Positions 34,020-42,663 of a stretch of 64,000 bases of DNA are shown in pieces. How positions within the stretch are numbered: the first letter of the stretch is position 1; every line of letters starts with the position of its first letter. The position numbers and the translations under genes are program-made. Origin of the DNA: Luteococcus japonicus (lineage in GTDB: Bacteria; Actinomycetota; Actinomycetes; Propionibacteriales; Propionibacteriaceae); contig NZ_RKHG01000001.1 of the NCBI RefSeq assembly GCF_003752415.1, forward strand, positions 2,170,001 through 2,234,000, given 5' to 3'. The notes under the pieces are model-generated. The model worked only from the letters and a program-made list of their open reading frames with translations. It made no database searches and was not told the DNA's origin.

Positions 34020-34049
34020 AGCGTAGGTTACGAGTGCGTAACCTACGCT
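34020..34049. promoter_or_regulatory. Perfect 13-bp inverted repeat operator
   Basis: Arms 34020-34032 (AGCGTAGGTTACG) and 34037-34049 are exact reverse complements with the 4-nt spacer AGTG. A third CGTAACC half-site follows at 34053-34059. It lies immediately upstream of the NMO-family gene, which reads leftward from 34000. A TetR-type repressor site is the best inference; no regulator gene is adjacent. Confidence 0.7.
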
Positions 34050-34105
34050 ACCGTAACCAACTTGGGCTGTCTGGGGCAGATTCACAACCCTGACGGGGAT
34101 CGCTG

Positions 34106-34381
34106 GTGGGCTTCCCACAACCGCCACGGCGTGACGCGTCGACGGATGCCATGGTGTGGATGTCATGGTGCGGTGGTCCCATCAGCCGGGGTCTGCAGGG
34201 GGATCCCCACTTGGCCGGTGCCGGTGTCGCAACCGTCTTCGGGATGCCGGTCCTTGCCACCGTGTTCGCCGGCAACGAGCTCGATGGGCCCTTCATCACC
34301 ACCATGGTGGTGATGCAGTGCCTGATGGTGGCCGTCGCGGCGGTCATCGTCGTCATCCTCGGGAAGTCTGGTTCATTCTAG
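34106..34381 (+). other. Possible small membrane protein or remnant of a transporter
   Basis: A 91-codon open frame from GTG 34106. The first about 30 codons look non-protein-like, but the last about 60 encode one or two hydrophobic segments (VATVFGMPVLATVFAG and TTMVVMQCLMVAVAAVIVVIL). It resembles the last segments of a larger membrane protein, so I suspect a gene remnant; a genuine small protein is possible. The stop lies in a palindromic stretch with arms TTCTAGG/CCTAGAA (34376-34395). The rest of 34050-34535 holds only the repeat at 34438. Confidence 0.3.
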
Positions 34382-34437
34382 GAAATTCCCTAGAAAGAGT
34401 CAGACTGTTCAATCGAGCCCCTTGCTCCGGTCCGCGT

Positions 34438-34514
34438 GGGTTCGTGTGGTCCGCGTGGGTTGCAACACACGCGGATCGCACGAACCCGAGCGCCTGTGAG
34501 GAACCCGAGCGCCT
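34438..34514. repeat. REP-like hairpin element downstream of the phosphofructokinase gene
   Basis: Arms 34438-34457 and 34468-34487 pair at 18 of 20 positions around a 10-nt loop, so the RNA would form a long hairpin. A direct repeat GAACCCGAGCGCCT follows at 34482-34495 and 34501-34514. Bases 34457-34493 match the inverted element at 30640-30676. It lies just beyond the 3' end of the leftward pfk gene and may serve as its terminator. Confidence 0.6.
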
Positions 34515-34535
34515 ACGGGTCGGCTGGTGCGGCCG

Positions 34536-36854
34536 TCAGAGCGAGTCGTGCATCGGGGTGGACGGCTCGTAGCTGACGTCGGCGAAGACCTCCTGCAGCT
34601 CCATCCACCACTGGTCCAGCGGACGACGGAAGGTCGGATCGACGTGCTCCATCATGTGGGCCAGGGGCTGCTTGGCCACGCGGCCTTCCTGCAGCCCGAT
34701 GTACCAGGACTTGTTGCTGCGGCCCGTCGTGTCGGCCCACCCCTCGCGGAACAGTTCCAACGCATTCGACGTCAACCGGGTTGCCAGCAGCCGGTCGAAG
34801 GGAGTCGGGGCGCCACCCTGCTGGATGTGGCCCAGGATGGTCGAACGTACGTCGAACTCCTCCTTGCCCTCCTCCTCTAGCAGCTTGGCCAGGAATTCGG
34901 TGTCGTAGTGCTCGCTGGCGCGCTCGTTGCGGATCGCCAGGAAGAGGCGACGCCCGTTCTCGTAGGACTCGCGCAGCCACTCCATGTCCCGGTACAGGTC
35001 ACCCAGGCTGATCCCCGTCTCGTGCAGGTAGACGCGCTCGGCGCCCGCCGCCATGCCGCTCATCAGCGCCAGGTAGCCGCAGTAGCGGCCCATCGTCTCC
35101 ACCACGAAGGCGCGCTTGGTGGCCGAACCCGACATCTTGATCCGGTCTATCGCCTCGACGACCACGTTCAGCGCCGTGTCCGTGCCGATCGCCAGCTCCG
35201 AGCCGGGGACATTGTTGTCGATCGTGGCCGGGACGCACACGATGGGGATGTTGAAGGCCGGGTAGCGGTCCTTCTCGGAGTGCAACAGGTACGCCGCCTG
35301 GTAGGCATTCCAGCCGCCGATCACCATCAGCGCGTCGACGCCGTGCTCCTCCAGCGAACGGCTGATCGGGTAGAGGTGCTCCACCGACGGGATGGTGCGA
35401 CGGGTGCCCAGCTCCGCGCCGCCCTCCCCGGTCCAGCCCTCGACATCGTCCCAGGTCATCTCCTCGATCTGCCCGTCGCGCATCCCGACGAAGCCATTGC
35501 GCACGCCCAGCATGGTGTGGCCACGGGCAATGCCCAGCCGCACCGCGGCGCGGGCGGCGGTGTTCATGCCCGGTGCCAGGCCCCCCGCATGGACGATCGC
35601 GACCCGCTTGGCGCCGGAGCCGGGCTCCACCCGGCCGGGCTCGGCCAGCTCATGGAAGATCTGGCGCATCTCCGTGAAGGAGCCGCCGCGCAGGGCCATC
35701 GCCGCGTCGAAGTCGCCGGCGGCGATCAGTTCCGGCACCTTGCGGGTGTCCTGGACGGCCTCCATCAGGTCCGTGCCCGTCACCCGGTTTCCGCGCAGCG
35801 CCATCACCATGCCGGGGGAGTCCGGCGTGGCGGCCAGCACCTCCTTCGCGGCCTCGTGCCCCAGCCAGGTGGACGCCCAGCGGTCATAGGCGCTCGGGGT
35901 GCCGCCCCGCTGGACATGGCCCAGGATGGTGACGCGGGCGTCCTCGCCCAGCCTTTCCTCCAGGGTGGAGCGGACGTACTCGCTGCTGATCGGGTTGCCG
36001 GCTCGGTCCTGCGCACCCTCGGCGACGATCACGATCGAGTCCCGTCGTCCGGCGTCGCGGCCGCGCTTCAGCTCCGCGCACATCTTCTCCTCCCAGCCGT
36101 CGGCTGGTGGGTTCTCCGGAATCAGGCAGTAGTCACAGCCGCCGGCCACCGACGCCATCAGGGCCAGGTAGCCGCAGTGGCGGCCCATCACCTCGACGAC
36201 GAAGCTGCGCTGGTGGCTGGCGGCGGTGCTGGCCAGGTCATCGATGGCGTCGACGATGCGGTGCAGGGCGGTGTCGGCGCCGATGGTCATGTCCGTGCCG
36301 ACGAGGTCGTTGTCGATGGATCCAACCAGGCCCGCGATCATCAGGGTGGGATGGGCCGCGGCCTGCTCCCGGGTGATCCGTCCGTCGGAGGCCAGTTCCT
36401 CGAGAAGGCTCGCCCATTCCTGTCGGAACAGGTCCAGGCCGGACAGGGAGCCGTCCCCGCCGATCACGACGAGGTGGTCGATGCCGTGCTCGATCAGGTT
36501 GGCTGCGGCCTTCAGCCGGCCGGCGCGCTCCCGGAACTCCTTGCTGCGGAAGGTGCCGATCAGGGTGCCGCCGCGGTGCATGATCGAACCGACGCTGTCC
36601 CAGTCGAACTTCTTGATGCCGTCGCCGCCGTCGATCATTCCCTGGTAGCCCTCGTAGATGGCGTAGGGCTGAGCGCCCAGCCGGATGGCGGTGCGCACGA
36701 CGGCGCGCACGGCGGCGTTCATGCCCTGGGCGTCACCGCCGGAGGTCAGGATGCCCAGCTTCACCGGGCTCGTTGCGGGGGAGGTGGTCTCGTCAGGAGT
36801 GCTCACTCTCCCATTCTTGCTGGTGCTCGTCGTGGGCAGAACGGCAGGTGCCAT
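34536..36854 (-). CDS. Tandem double-domain 6-phosphofructokinase, eukaryote-like
   Basis: About 772 residues, two fused PFK domains (about 31-400 and 415-765) where bacteria usually have one of about 320. The N-half has intact catalytic motifs: SGGDAQG 38-44, GGDGS 132-136, SIDND 179-183, and VMGRHCGYLA. The Gly of GGDGS indicates ATP, not pyrophosphate, as donor. In the C-half the corresponding sites read GGWNAYQ 513-519 and TIDNN 544-548, so catalysis is lost, while TIDNNVPGS and TMGRYCGYLALMSGMAAGA closely resemble the regulatory half of animal PFK. ATG 36854 (AGGG upstream) is chosen over GTG 36806, whose ribosome site is too close. Confidence 0.88.
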   Translation of the reverse strand: MAPAVLPTTSTSKNGRVSTPDETTSPATSPVKLGILTSGGDAQGMNAAVRAVVRTAIRLGAQPYAIYEGYQGMIDGGDGIKKFDWDSVGSIMHRGGTLIGTFRSKEFRERAGRLKAAANLIEHGIDHLVVIGGDGSLSGLDLFRQEWASLLEELASDGRITREQAAAHPTLMIAGLVGSIDNDLVGTDMTIGADTALHRIVDAIDDLASTAASHQRSFVVEVMGRHCGYLALMASVAGGCDYCLIPENPPADGWEEKMCAELKRGRDAGRRDSIVIVAEGAQDRAGNPISSEYVRSTLEERLGEDARVTILGHVQRGGTPSAYDRWASTWLGHEAAKEVLAATPDSPGMVMALRGNRVTGTDLMEAVQDTRKVPELIAAGDFDAAMALRGGSFTEMRQIFHELAEPGRVEPGSGAKRVAIVHAGGLAPGMNTAARAAVRLGIARGHTMLGVRNGFVGMRDGQIEEMTWDDVEGWTGEGGAELGTRRTIPSVEHLYPISRSLEEHGVDALMVIGGWNAYQAAYLLHSEKDRYPAFNIPIVCVPATIDNNVPGSELAIGTDTALNVVVEAIDRIKMSGSATKRAFVVETMGRYCGYLALMSGMAAGAERVYLHETGISLGDLYRDMEWLRESYENGRRLFLAIRNERASEHYDTEFLAKLLEEEGKEEFDVRSTILGHIQQGGAPTPFDRLLATRLTSNALELFREGWADTTGRSNKSWYIGLQEGRVAKQPLAHMMEHVDPTFRRPLDQWWMELQEVFADVSYEPSTPMHDSL

Positions 36855-36904
36855 GAGTTGCCCTGAAATTCGATGACAGGTCAATTTTGGACAGTTGACC
36901 AATT

Positions 36905-36976
36905 GCGATGGAGCGATGTGTTTCTTGGTGCGTTCACGATCCATTGGGGTGCGGATATCGCGCCATCGGGAAGATG
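36905..36976 (+). repeat. Inverted-repeat-bounded element, diverged copy C
   Basis: GCGATGGAGCG (36905-36915) and CGCGCCATCGGGAAGATG (36959-36976) have the layout of the element at 27086: similar outer arms, the same GGGAAGATG right flank, and nearly equal length (66 against 68 bp). The interior is different. It again sits between divergent genes (pfk leftward, exported protein rightward). Assignment as the same family is tentative. Confidence 0.45.
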
Positions 36977-37071
36977 ATGAGGTTGTCTGAGGAACTATTC
37001 GGAATGCACTAGAGATGGCCAGACTGCCCAACAATGGCAATACTGGAGGCCACGACGAGGAAGGCGGCCCG

Positions 37072-37512
37072 ATGAACAAGACCTGGCAGAAGATCGTGGT
37101 CCTGGTGCTGGGCTTCGCCCTCACCGTCAGTTTCGCCGCCGGTGCCATCTTCGGTGGCGGCTCATCGGCCAAGGACCCCGCGCCCTACCTGGCCGCCTAT
37201 GACCAGCAGGCCACCGCCTACTGGCTTTCGGGCAAGAGCAGCTCGTCGGTGCTCGACGCGGCGAACCGACCGGTTCGCCAGGCGTGGCTGGACGGCGATC
37301 GGCGGCTGCTCAGCGCCACCGTCACCAGCCGGGCCACCGACGTCAGGGACGAGGACGACCGCCTGGTGGTGGAGGCAGAGGTGACCACCACCCTCCGTTG
37401 GCGCGACCGCGAGGCCGAGCCGGTCGATTCGGGAACCGCGGATCCGCACCGGCTGGTCTTCGACGAGGCGACGGGAGAACTGCTGGAGGACAGCTTCGAG
37501 CAGGTTCCCTGA
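37072..37512 (+). CDS. Membrane-anchored or secreted protein, unknown
   Basis: 146 residues. MNKTWQKIVVLVLGFALTVS forms an N-terminal membrane anchor or signal sequence (about 7-27), followed by a mixed alpha/beta domain with DPHRLVFDEATGELLEDSFEQV at the end. No family is recognised. GAGGAAGG (37057-37064) supports ATG 37072; an upstream ATG at 37015 would add a hydrophilic tail before the hydrophobic segment. It is convergent with the antiporter gene. Confidence 0.6.
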   Translation: MNKTWQKIVVLVLGFALTVSFAAGAIFGGGSSAKDPAPYLAAYDQQATAYWLSGKSSSSVLDAANRPVRQAWLDGDRRLLSATVTSRATDVRDEDDRLVVEAEVTTTLRWRDREAEPVDSGTADPHRLVFDEATGELLEDSFEQVP

Positions 37513-37535
37513 CCGCGCCCCGGACCTCCCTGACC

Positions 37536-39407
37536 TCAGTCGCCGCCCGCACCCAGCAGCTCGTCGACATAGCACCAGCGCCACGACTCGCCCGGCTCGA
37601 TGGAGCGCATCGTCGGGTGTCCGGTCTCCTCGAAGTGCCGGGTGGCGTGCAGGCCCACCGACGAGTCACAGCAGCCGATGTGCCCGCAGGTGAGGCACAT
37701 CCGCAGGTGCACCGGGTCCGTGCCCTCCAGCTCGCACTGCTCGCAGTAACCCGCCGTCGTCGGTTCCACCGAGCACGGGGACTGCGCCAGGTGGTCGCAG
37801 GGCGAGTCCGGCAGGGCCGGGCGAAGGGGCGTCGTGTGCAGGCGGTCCGCCTCGGTCTGCAGCTTGGCCATTCCCGCCTCCTCCACGTCCAGGGCAGCAA
37901 GCACCGTGCTGACCACATCGTGCTCCGCGAGGCCCTCGTCGCGGATCCGGAGCACCTCGGCGCGTTCGGCGGCAATGGCGAGGCTGCGCAACCGTCGCCA
38001 GCTCTGCGACGGCGTGTCGACGTCGGCCTCCGAGCGTCCCAGACGCTCCCAGATGGCGTTCACCTGTCGCTCGCCCTGCGCCTGCATGCGTTCCAGGGTG
38101 TCGCCGTCATGCGGTCCGGCGGCCGCACGCGCCGCCTCCATGCCCGCGGCCATCGCGTGCTGGTGGATCGTGGCCTCCTGGAGTGCGTCCTCGCGGGGAT
38201 CGGGACCATGGATTCCGATGTTGCGCGCCATCAGCGGCAGGCTGAGCCCCTGGATCAACAGGGTGCCCATGGTCACGGCCAGGGCGATCAGGATCAGCAC
38301 CGCCCGGTAGGGGGTGTGCTCCGGCAGGGTCAGCGCGGCGGCCAGGGTCACCACACCACGCATACCGGCCCAGGAGATGACGGCTGTCTCGCGCGCCGGG
38401 GTCGTCTGCTTCAGCGGGCCGATGTGCACCAGTAGACGGGTGCCGAAGAGCCACACGACGCGCAGCAACATCGTCGTCACCAGCGCAGCCAGGCAGACCA
38501 GTGCCACGTGCCACACCGTCAGGTCCGTCCCGCGGGCATTGTTGATGATGCTGCGCACCTGCAGGCCGATCAGCAGGAAGACGGCGTTCTCCAGCAGGAA
38601 CTGGACGGTGTGCCAGTTCACCCGCTGCGCCAGCCGGGTCTGGCCGGACTGGAGCGCCGGGGAGGCCTCGCCGATCACCAGGCCGGCGACGACCACCGAC
38701 AGCACGCCCGATCCGTGCAACTCCTCCGCGGGGACGTAGGCGACGAAGGGCACCAGCAGGCTCAGGGCGGTGCTGGTGACGGCGTCGTCGGTGAGCTTGA
38801 AGCAGAGGTTGGCCGCCTTGGCGACGGCCAGGCCGACGACCACGGCGACGACCACGGCGCGCAGGAAGTCCAGCAGGACATGCCCCACCGCCACGGAGGC
38901 GCCCATGGCCGCGATGGCGGTGCGCAGGGTGACCAGGGCCGTGGCGTCGTTGACCAGGCTCTCACCCTCCAGCACCGCCACCACCCGTCGTGGCAGGCCG
39001 ATGGAGCGTGCCACCGCCGTGGCCGCCACGGCGTCCGGGGGAGCGACGACGGCGCCGATCGCCAGCGCGGGGGCCCAGTCGATGCCCAGCATCCAGTGCA
39101 CCACCGCACCCACGCCGGCCGTCGTGAACAGCACCAGGCCGACGCTCAACCAGCCGATGGCCGAGGCATTGCGTCGGAAGTCCACCAGTGAGGTGTTCAC
39201 CGCGGAGGCGTAGAGCAGCGGGGGCAGGGCCCCGACGAGGATCACCTCGGGGGACAGGCGCGGTTCGTGGACGAAGGGCAGGTAGCTGCCGATCAGCCCC
39301 ACGACGATCAGCACCAGCGGCGCATTCAGCCCGAAGCGGCGACACGCGGCCGTGACCGCCAGCACGGTCACGAGGAAGGCGGTGATGCCCAGCACGAGGT
39401 GTTCCAT
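37536..39407 (-). CDS. Na+/H+ antiporter (CPA1) fused to a C-terminal UBP-type zinc finger
   Basis: 623 residues. The first about 420 form a CPA1/NhaP-type antiporter with about twelve membrane segments, including APPDAVAATAVARSIGLPRR and EGESLVNDATALVTLR with the transport Asp/Glu residues. A helical linker follows. The last about 85 residues carry eight cysteines and several histidines in the order of a ubiquitin-protease zinc finger (CDHLAQSPC, GYCEQCELEG, CLTCGHIGCCD, HATRHFEETGHP), ending with WCYVDEL. That domain binds ubiquitin C-termini in eukaryotes; here its ligand is unknown. ATG 39407 has only a weak ribosome site. Confidence 0.88.
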   Translation of the reverse strand: MEHLVLGITAFLVTVLAVTAACRRFGLNAPLVLIVVGLIGSYLPFVHEPRLSPEVILVGALPPLLYASAVNTSLVDFRRNASAIGWLSVGLVLFTTAGVGAVVHWMLGIDWAPALAIGAVVAPPDAVAATAVARSIGLPRRVVAVLEGESLVNDATALVTLRTAIAAMGASVAVGHVLLDFLRAVVVAVVVGLAVAKAANLCFKLTDDAVTSTALSLLVPFVAYVPAEELHGSGVLSVVVAGLVIGEASPALQSGQTRLAQRVNWHTVQFLLENAVFLLIGLQVRSIINNARGTDLTVWHVALVCLAALVTTMLLRVVWLFGTRLLVHIGPLKQTTPARETAVISWAGMRGVVTLAAALTLPEHTPYRAVLILIALAVTMGTLLIQGLSLPLMARNIGIHGPDPREDALQEATIHQHAMAAGMEAARAAAGPHDGDTLERMQAQGERQVNAIWERLGRSEADVDTPSQSWRRLRSLAIAAERAEVLRIRDEGLAEHDVVSTVLAALDVEEAGMAKLQTEADRLHTTPLRPALPDSPCDHLAQSPCSVEPTTAGYCEQCELEGTDPVHLRMCLTCGHIGCCDSSVGLHATRHFEETGHPTMRSIEPGESWRWCYVDELLGAGGD

Positions 39408-39487
39408 GCAAGGAATTCTCTCAGGCCTCGCCCGGTGGTCCGGCGCACACTGGCGGCGGCCGACCTGGTCGGGGACCCAGATACTCA

Positions 39488-39550
39488 GGACAGATCCCAA
39501 TCCGCTCCCCAGTGCAACTACTGCAGTGGGGAGCGGATTGGGATCTGTCC
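39488..39550. terminator. Near-perfect 29-bp hairpin between ttdT and the antiporter gene
   Basis: Arms of 23 bp, 39488-39510 and 39528-39550, are exact reverse complements. The inner 17 nt continue the stem with one G-G mismatch, leaving a 5-nt loop. It begins 16 nt beyond the leftward ttdT stop, so it may terminate that transcript, yet its length and perfection resemble a REP or MITE element. The outer GGACAGATCCC end type is often seen in REP sequences. Confidence 0.6.
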
Positions 39551-39565
39551 CCGATCAGGCGCGCA

Positions 39566-41065
39566 TCACCAGACACCGATGATGTTCCACCACAGGGGGC
39601 CGACCAGCAACCAGACCAGCATGTGCATCACACCCAGCACCAGGCCATTGCGCCACCAGGCACCCATCTCCACGTATCCGGCTCCGAAGTAGAGCGGGGC
39701 CGGGCCGTTGCCGTAGTGGGTCAGGCAACCCATCAGCGTCGGGATGGCGCCCAGGAAGGCCAGCAGGGGGATGCCGGGCAGCCCCAGCGACAGACCGACG
39801 CCCAGGAAGACGGCGAACATCGACGCTGTGTGCGCGGTACCGCTGACAAACAGGTAGTGGGACAGGGCGTAGACCGTCGTCAGCACCGCGAAGGCCACAA
39901 TCTGGTTCAGGCCACCCATGTGCCCGCCCACCTGCTTGCCGAACCATCCGATGAAACCGAGCTTGTTCAGGTAGGTGCCCATCATCACCAGGGCTGCGAA
40001 CCAGGTCAGGGTGTCCCAGGCGGCCTTCTCTCCCTTCATCTGCTCCCACGTCAGGGCACCCGACAACAGCAGCACGCCCAGGCCCAGCAGCGCGACCGTG
40101 GTGGCATTCATCAGGTCGTCGCCCATCACCCACAAGGTGATCATGAAGGCGAAGACACCTAGGGTCACCCACTCATTGCGGCTGACTCGGCCCAGGCGCC
40201 TCAGCTCGGCGGCTGCCATCGCGGGAGCCTCCGGGGTCTTCTTCAGCTCTGGCGGGTAGATGACATAGAGCACGATCGGCACCAGGATGGCGCCCACCAG
40301 GCCGGGCAGGGCGGTGGCCTTCAACCAGCCACCCCAGTCCGCGTGCACGCCCAGGTCGGAGGCCAGCTTCGCGGCCATGGCATTCGGGGCGGCTCCGGTG
40401 AAGAAGATGACCGAGACCGCGAGGTTCAGGTTGTAACAGGCCAGCGCCAGGTAGGCACCGATCCGACGGTGGGTCGTCGGATCCTCCGTGTGGGAGCCCG
40501 AGGTCTCCGCGATCGCCTTGAAAACGGGGTAGATGTAGCCGGACCGGGCGGTGTTGGAGGGGATGGCCGGTGAGGTGAGCAGGTCCGCCAGCCCCAGCCC
40601 GTAGGCCAGGCCCAGGGTGCTTCGGCCGAAGACCCGGACGAAGAGGTAGGCCAACCGCTCACCGAGCCCCGACGCAATGACGGCGCGGGCGGCGAAGAAG
40701 GCAGAGACGATCAGCCAGATGGTGCCGTTGCTGAAGCCGGACAGGGCATTGGCGATGGCGTCCTTCGGGTCGCCCGGGGCGACGACACGGGTGGCCGCGC
40801 ACAGGGCCATGGCCATCACCGACAAGGTCCCCATCGGGGCGGCCTTGGTGATGATCGCCACGATGGTGGCCAGGAAGATGGCGAACAGGTGCCAGGCCGG
40901 TGCGTCCAACCCCGACGGTGCGGGCACGAACCACAGCACGACGCCGATCAGCACGGAGATGGCCATCCACACCGGTTGTACCTCGGGCCCGAGCAGGCCT
41001 CGACTGGGTGATGGAGTGCGGGGCGCACTCTGTGCGCTCGCCGCATTCGTCGTCTGGGTCGTCAT
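39566..41065 (-). CDS. ttdT: Dicarboxylate/tartrate transporter, DASS family
   Basis: 499 residues with 12-14 membrane segments. DASS/CitT features: SGFSNGTIWLIVSAFFAARAV, TSPAIPSNTARSGYIYPV (SNT signature), FFTGAAPNAMA, and a second half with YALSHYLFVSGTAHTASM. Relatives include TtdT and CitT antiporters. It diverges from ttdA/ttdB, the arrangement expected for a tartrate/succinate antiporter. ATG 41065 begins MTTQTTNAASAQ. A sodium-coupled dicarboxylate carrier cannot be excluded. Confidence 0.82.
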   Translation of the reverse strand: MTTQTTNAASAQSAPRTPSPSRGLLGPEVQPVWMAISVLIGVVLWFVPAPSGLDAPAWHLFAIFLATIVAIITKAAPMGTLSVMAMALCAATRVVAPGDPKDAIANALSGFSNGTIWLIVSAFFAARAVIASGLGERLAYLFVRVFGRSTLGLAYGLGLADLLTSPAIPSNTARSGYIYPVFKAIAETSGSHTEDPTTHRRIGAYLALACYNLNLAVSVIFFTGAAPNAMAAKLASDLGVHADWGGWLKATALPGLVGAILVPIVLYVIYPPELKKTPEAPAMAAAELRRLGRVSRNEWVTLGVFAFMITLWVMGDDLMNATTVALLGLGVLLLSGALTWEQMKGEKAAWDTLTWFAALVMMGTYLNKLGFIGWFGKQVGGHMGGLNQIVAFAVLTTVYALSHYLFVSGTAHTASMFAVFLGVGLSLGLPGIPLLAFLGAIPTLMGCLTHYGNGPAPLYFGAGYVEMGAWWRNGLVLGVMHMLVWLLVGPLWWNIIGVW

Positions 41066-41712
41066 GGCAGTGGCCGCCTCTCCTGCTGGGGTCGACAACC
41101 GTGTCAACCCGCCTATGGGTCAGCTTTTCGCCGGCGGGGGCGGTTGGTCTGTGCCGATCTGCAGGAGCTCTTGCCGGGGCACGACGGCCGCGCAGCTCCC
41201 GGACACGGCCGCCGCGTGGGTCCCCAGCGCAAGAATCACCCGTCGCGGACTGCGGCTGGACAAGCAGTGACACCGCTTCGTCCTGATCCAGCGCGCGTGG
41301 AAGGGCTGGGCAATCGCCCATTCGAATCCTTCGGTCCGTGGCCGTCCACGGGAACCGACCTCGGCCTTGCCTGGGGGCGGATGCCGCGCCGCACGGGAGG
41401 GACCGTGGGGAAAGACGGTGGCGGATTCCCGTGGACGGCTCTTCGAAGGGGGTGCTTCTGTAGCCGCATCGGAACCGGCCCCGTGGACGAGATCGATCAT
41501 GAGGAGACTGTGACTAGGGGAAACCGTGGTCTCGGGGGAGGATGCTTCTCCAGCCGGCCCGAAGATTTCGTCCGCCCCTCGGTGCGGCCACTGTGGGCGA
41601 CGCGGAAGGCGGAGTGCCCAAGATCCGCACAGACCGTCACGTCCCGGACGGAAAGAGTTGGCTCCAGAGCACAGCACATTCCCACAAGACCTGAGAACAA
41701 GGAGGTGCCGCG
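41066..41712. promoter_or_regulatory. Long divergent control region of the tartrate cassette
   Basis: 647 bp without a convincing gene: several open frames cross it but none shows domain-like sequence. It contains a perfect 14-bp inverted repeat, GCCGTCCACGGGAA at 41341-41354 and its complement at 41426-41439, 71 bp apart, suitable for a dimeric regulator that loops DNA, such as the AraC protein encoded downstream. AAGGAGGTG at 41699-41707 is the ttdA ribosome site. An antisense or leader RNA would also fit the length. Confidence 0.45.
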
Positions 41713-42615
41713 ATGACGCAGCAACTGGTTGGTCTGGACAAGATCACCGACACCGTGGCGAAGTTCACCGCCCTCGTCAGCCGTCGACTGCCCGACGACG
41801 TGACCAACCGGCTCACCACGCTGGCCACCGAGGAGCGTCAACCGATGGCGCTGATGATCTACGACACGATGAAGAAGAACCAAGAGCTGGCCGGAGAGCT
41901 CAAGCGCCCCAGCTGTCAGGACACCGGACTGGTGCAGATCTTCGTGCAGGTCGGTTCGCACTTCCCCTACATCGACGGTCTGTCCGAGGCACTCAAGGAG
42001 GCCATCGGGGAGGCCACGCGGATTGCCCCCCTGCGCCACAACACCGTCGAGACCTTCGACGAGTACAACACCGGAACCAATGTCGGCTCCAAGTCGCCCT
42101 GGCTGTACTGGGACGTCGCCGAGGGTCGTGATGACCTGCAGCTGCATGTCTACCTCGCCGGCGGCGGCTGCTCGCTGCCCGGTCAGGGGCGCACCCTGAT
42201 GCCCGGTGAGGGCTATGAGGCAGCCGTGAAGTTCGTGATGGATGTGATGACCTCCTACGGGCTCAATGCCTGCCCGCCGCTGCTGGTGGGCGTGGGGATC
42301 GGCAGCTCCATCGACGCCGCGGCCTTCATGAGCAAGCTGGCCCTGATGCGGCCCGTGCACTCGCACAGCGTCAACGAGGTGGCCGCCCAATTGGAGGTGG
42401 ACCTGGAAGAGGCCATCAACTCGATCGGCCTCGGGCCACAGGGCCTCGGCGGAACCAAGTCCGTCATGGGCGTCAACATCGAGAACTCCGCTCGCCACCC
42501 CTCCGTGCTGTCCGCGGCCGTCAACACCGGCTGCTGGTCCCACCGTCGCGGCACCATCCGCTTCGACAAGGACCTCAACTACGAACTCCTCACCCACGAG
42601 GGCGTCGAGCTCTGA
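41713..42615 (+). CDS. ttdA: L(+)-tartrate dehydratase subunit alpha
   Basis: 300 residues of the class I fumarase/tartrate dehydratase alpha family. Three conserved cysteines likely hold the 4Fe-4S cluster: PSCQDTG, GGGCSLPG and NTGCWSHRRG. It dehydrates L-tartrate to oxaloacetate with the beta subunit. AAGGAGGTG precedes ATG 41713. A two-subunit fumarase is the alternative, but the beta subunit and the transporter favour tartrate. Confidence 0.9.
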   Translation: MTQQLVGLDKITDTVAKFTALVSRRLPDDVTNRLTTLATEERQPMALMIYDTMKKNQELAGELKRPSCQDTGLVQIFVQVGSHFPYIDGLSEALKEAIGEATRIAPLRHNTVETFDEYNTGTNVGSKSPWLYWDVAEGRDDLQLHVYLAGGGCSLPGQGRTLMPGEGYEAAVKFVMDVMTSYGLNACPPLLVGVGIGSSIDAAAFMSKLALMRPVHSHSVNEVAAQLEVDLEEAINSIGLGPQGLGGTKSVMGVNIENSARHPSVLSAAVNTGCWSHRRGTIRFDKDLNYELLTHEGVEL

Positions 42616-42663
42616 GCGGCACCGCCGCCGACACGACCCACACCACCAGCTTGGAGAGCAGAG

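Noticed and set aside
34908-36866. 652-codon plus-strand open frame
   Set aside because: Antisense to the phosphofructokinase gene, with shadow-type composition.
41310-41335. tRNA-like TTCGAATCC sequence
   Set aside because: No cloverleaf arms can be formed around it; no tRNA found anywhere in the window.
41144-41716. 190-codon open frame in the ttdT/ttdA gap
   Set aside because: No domain, poor start context, and it runs into the ttdA ribosome site; treated as non-coding.
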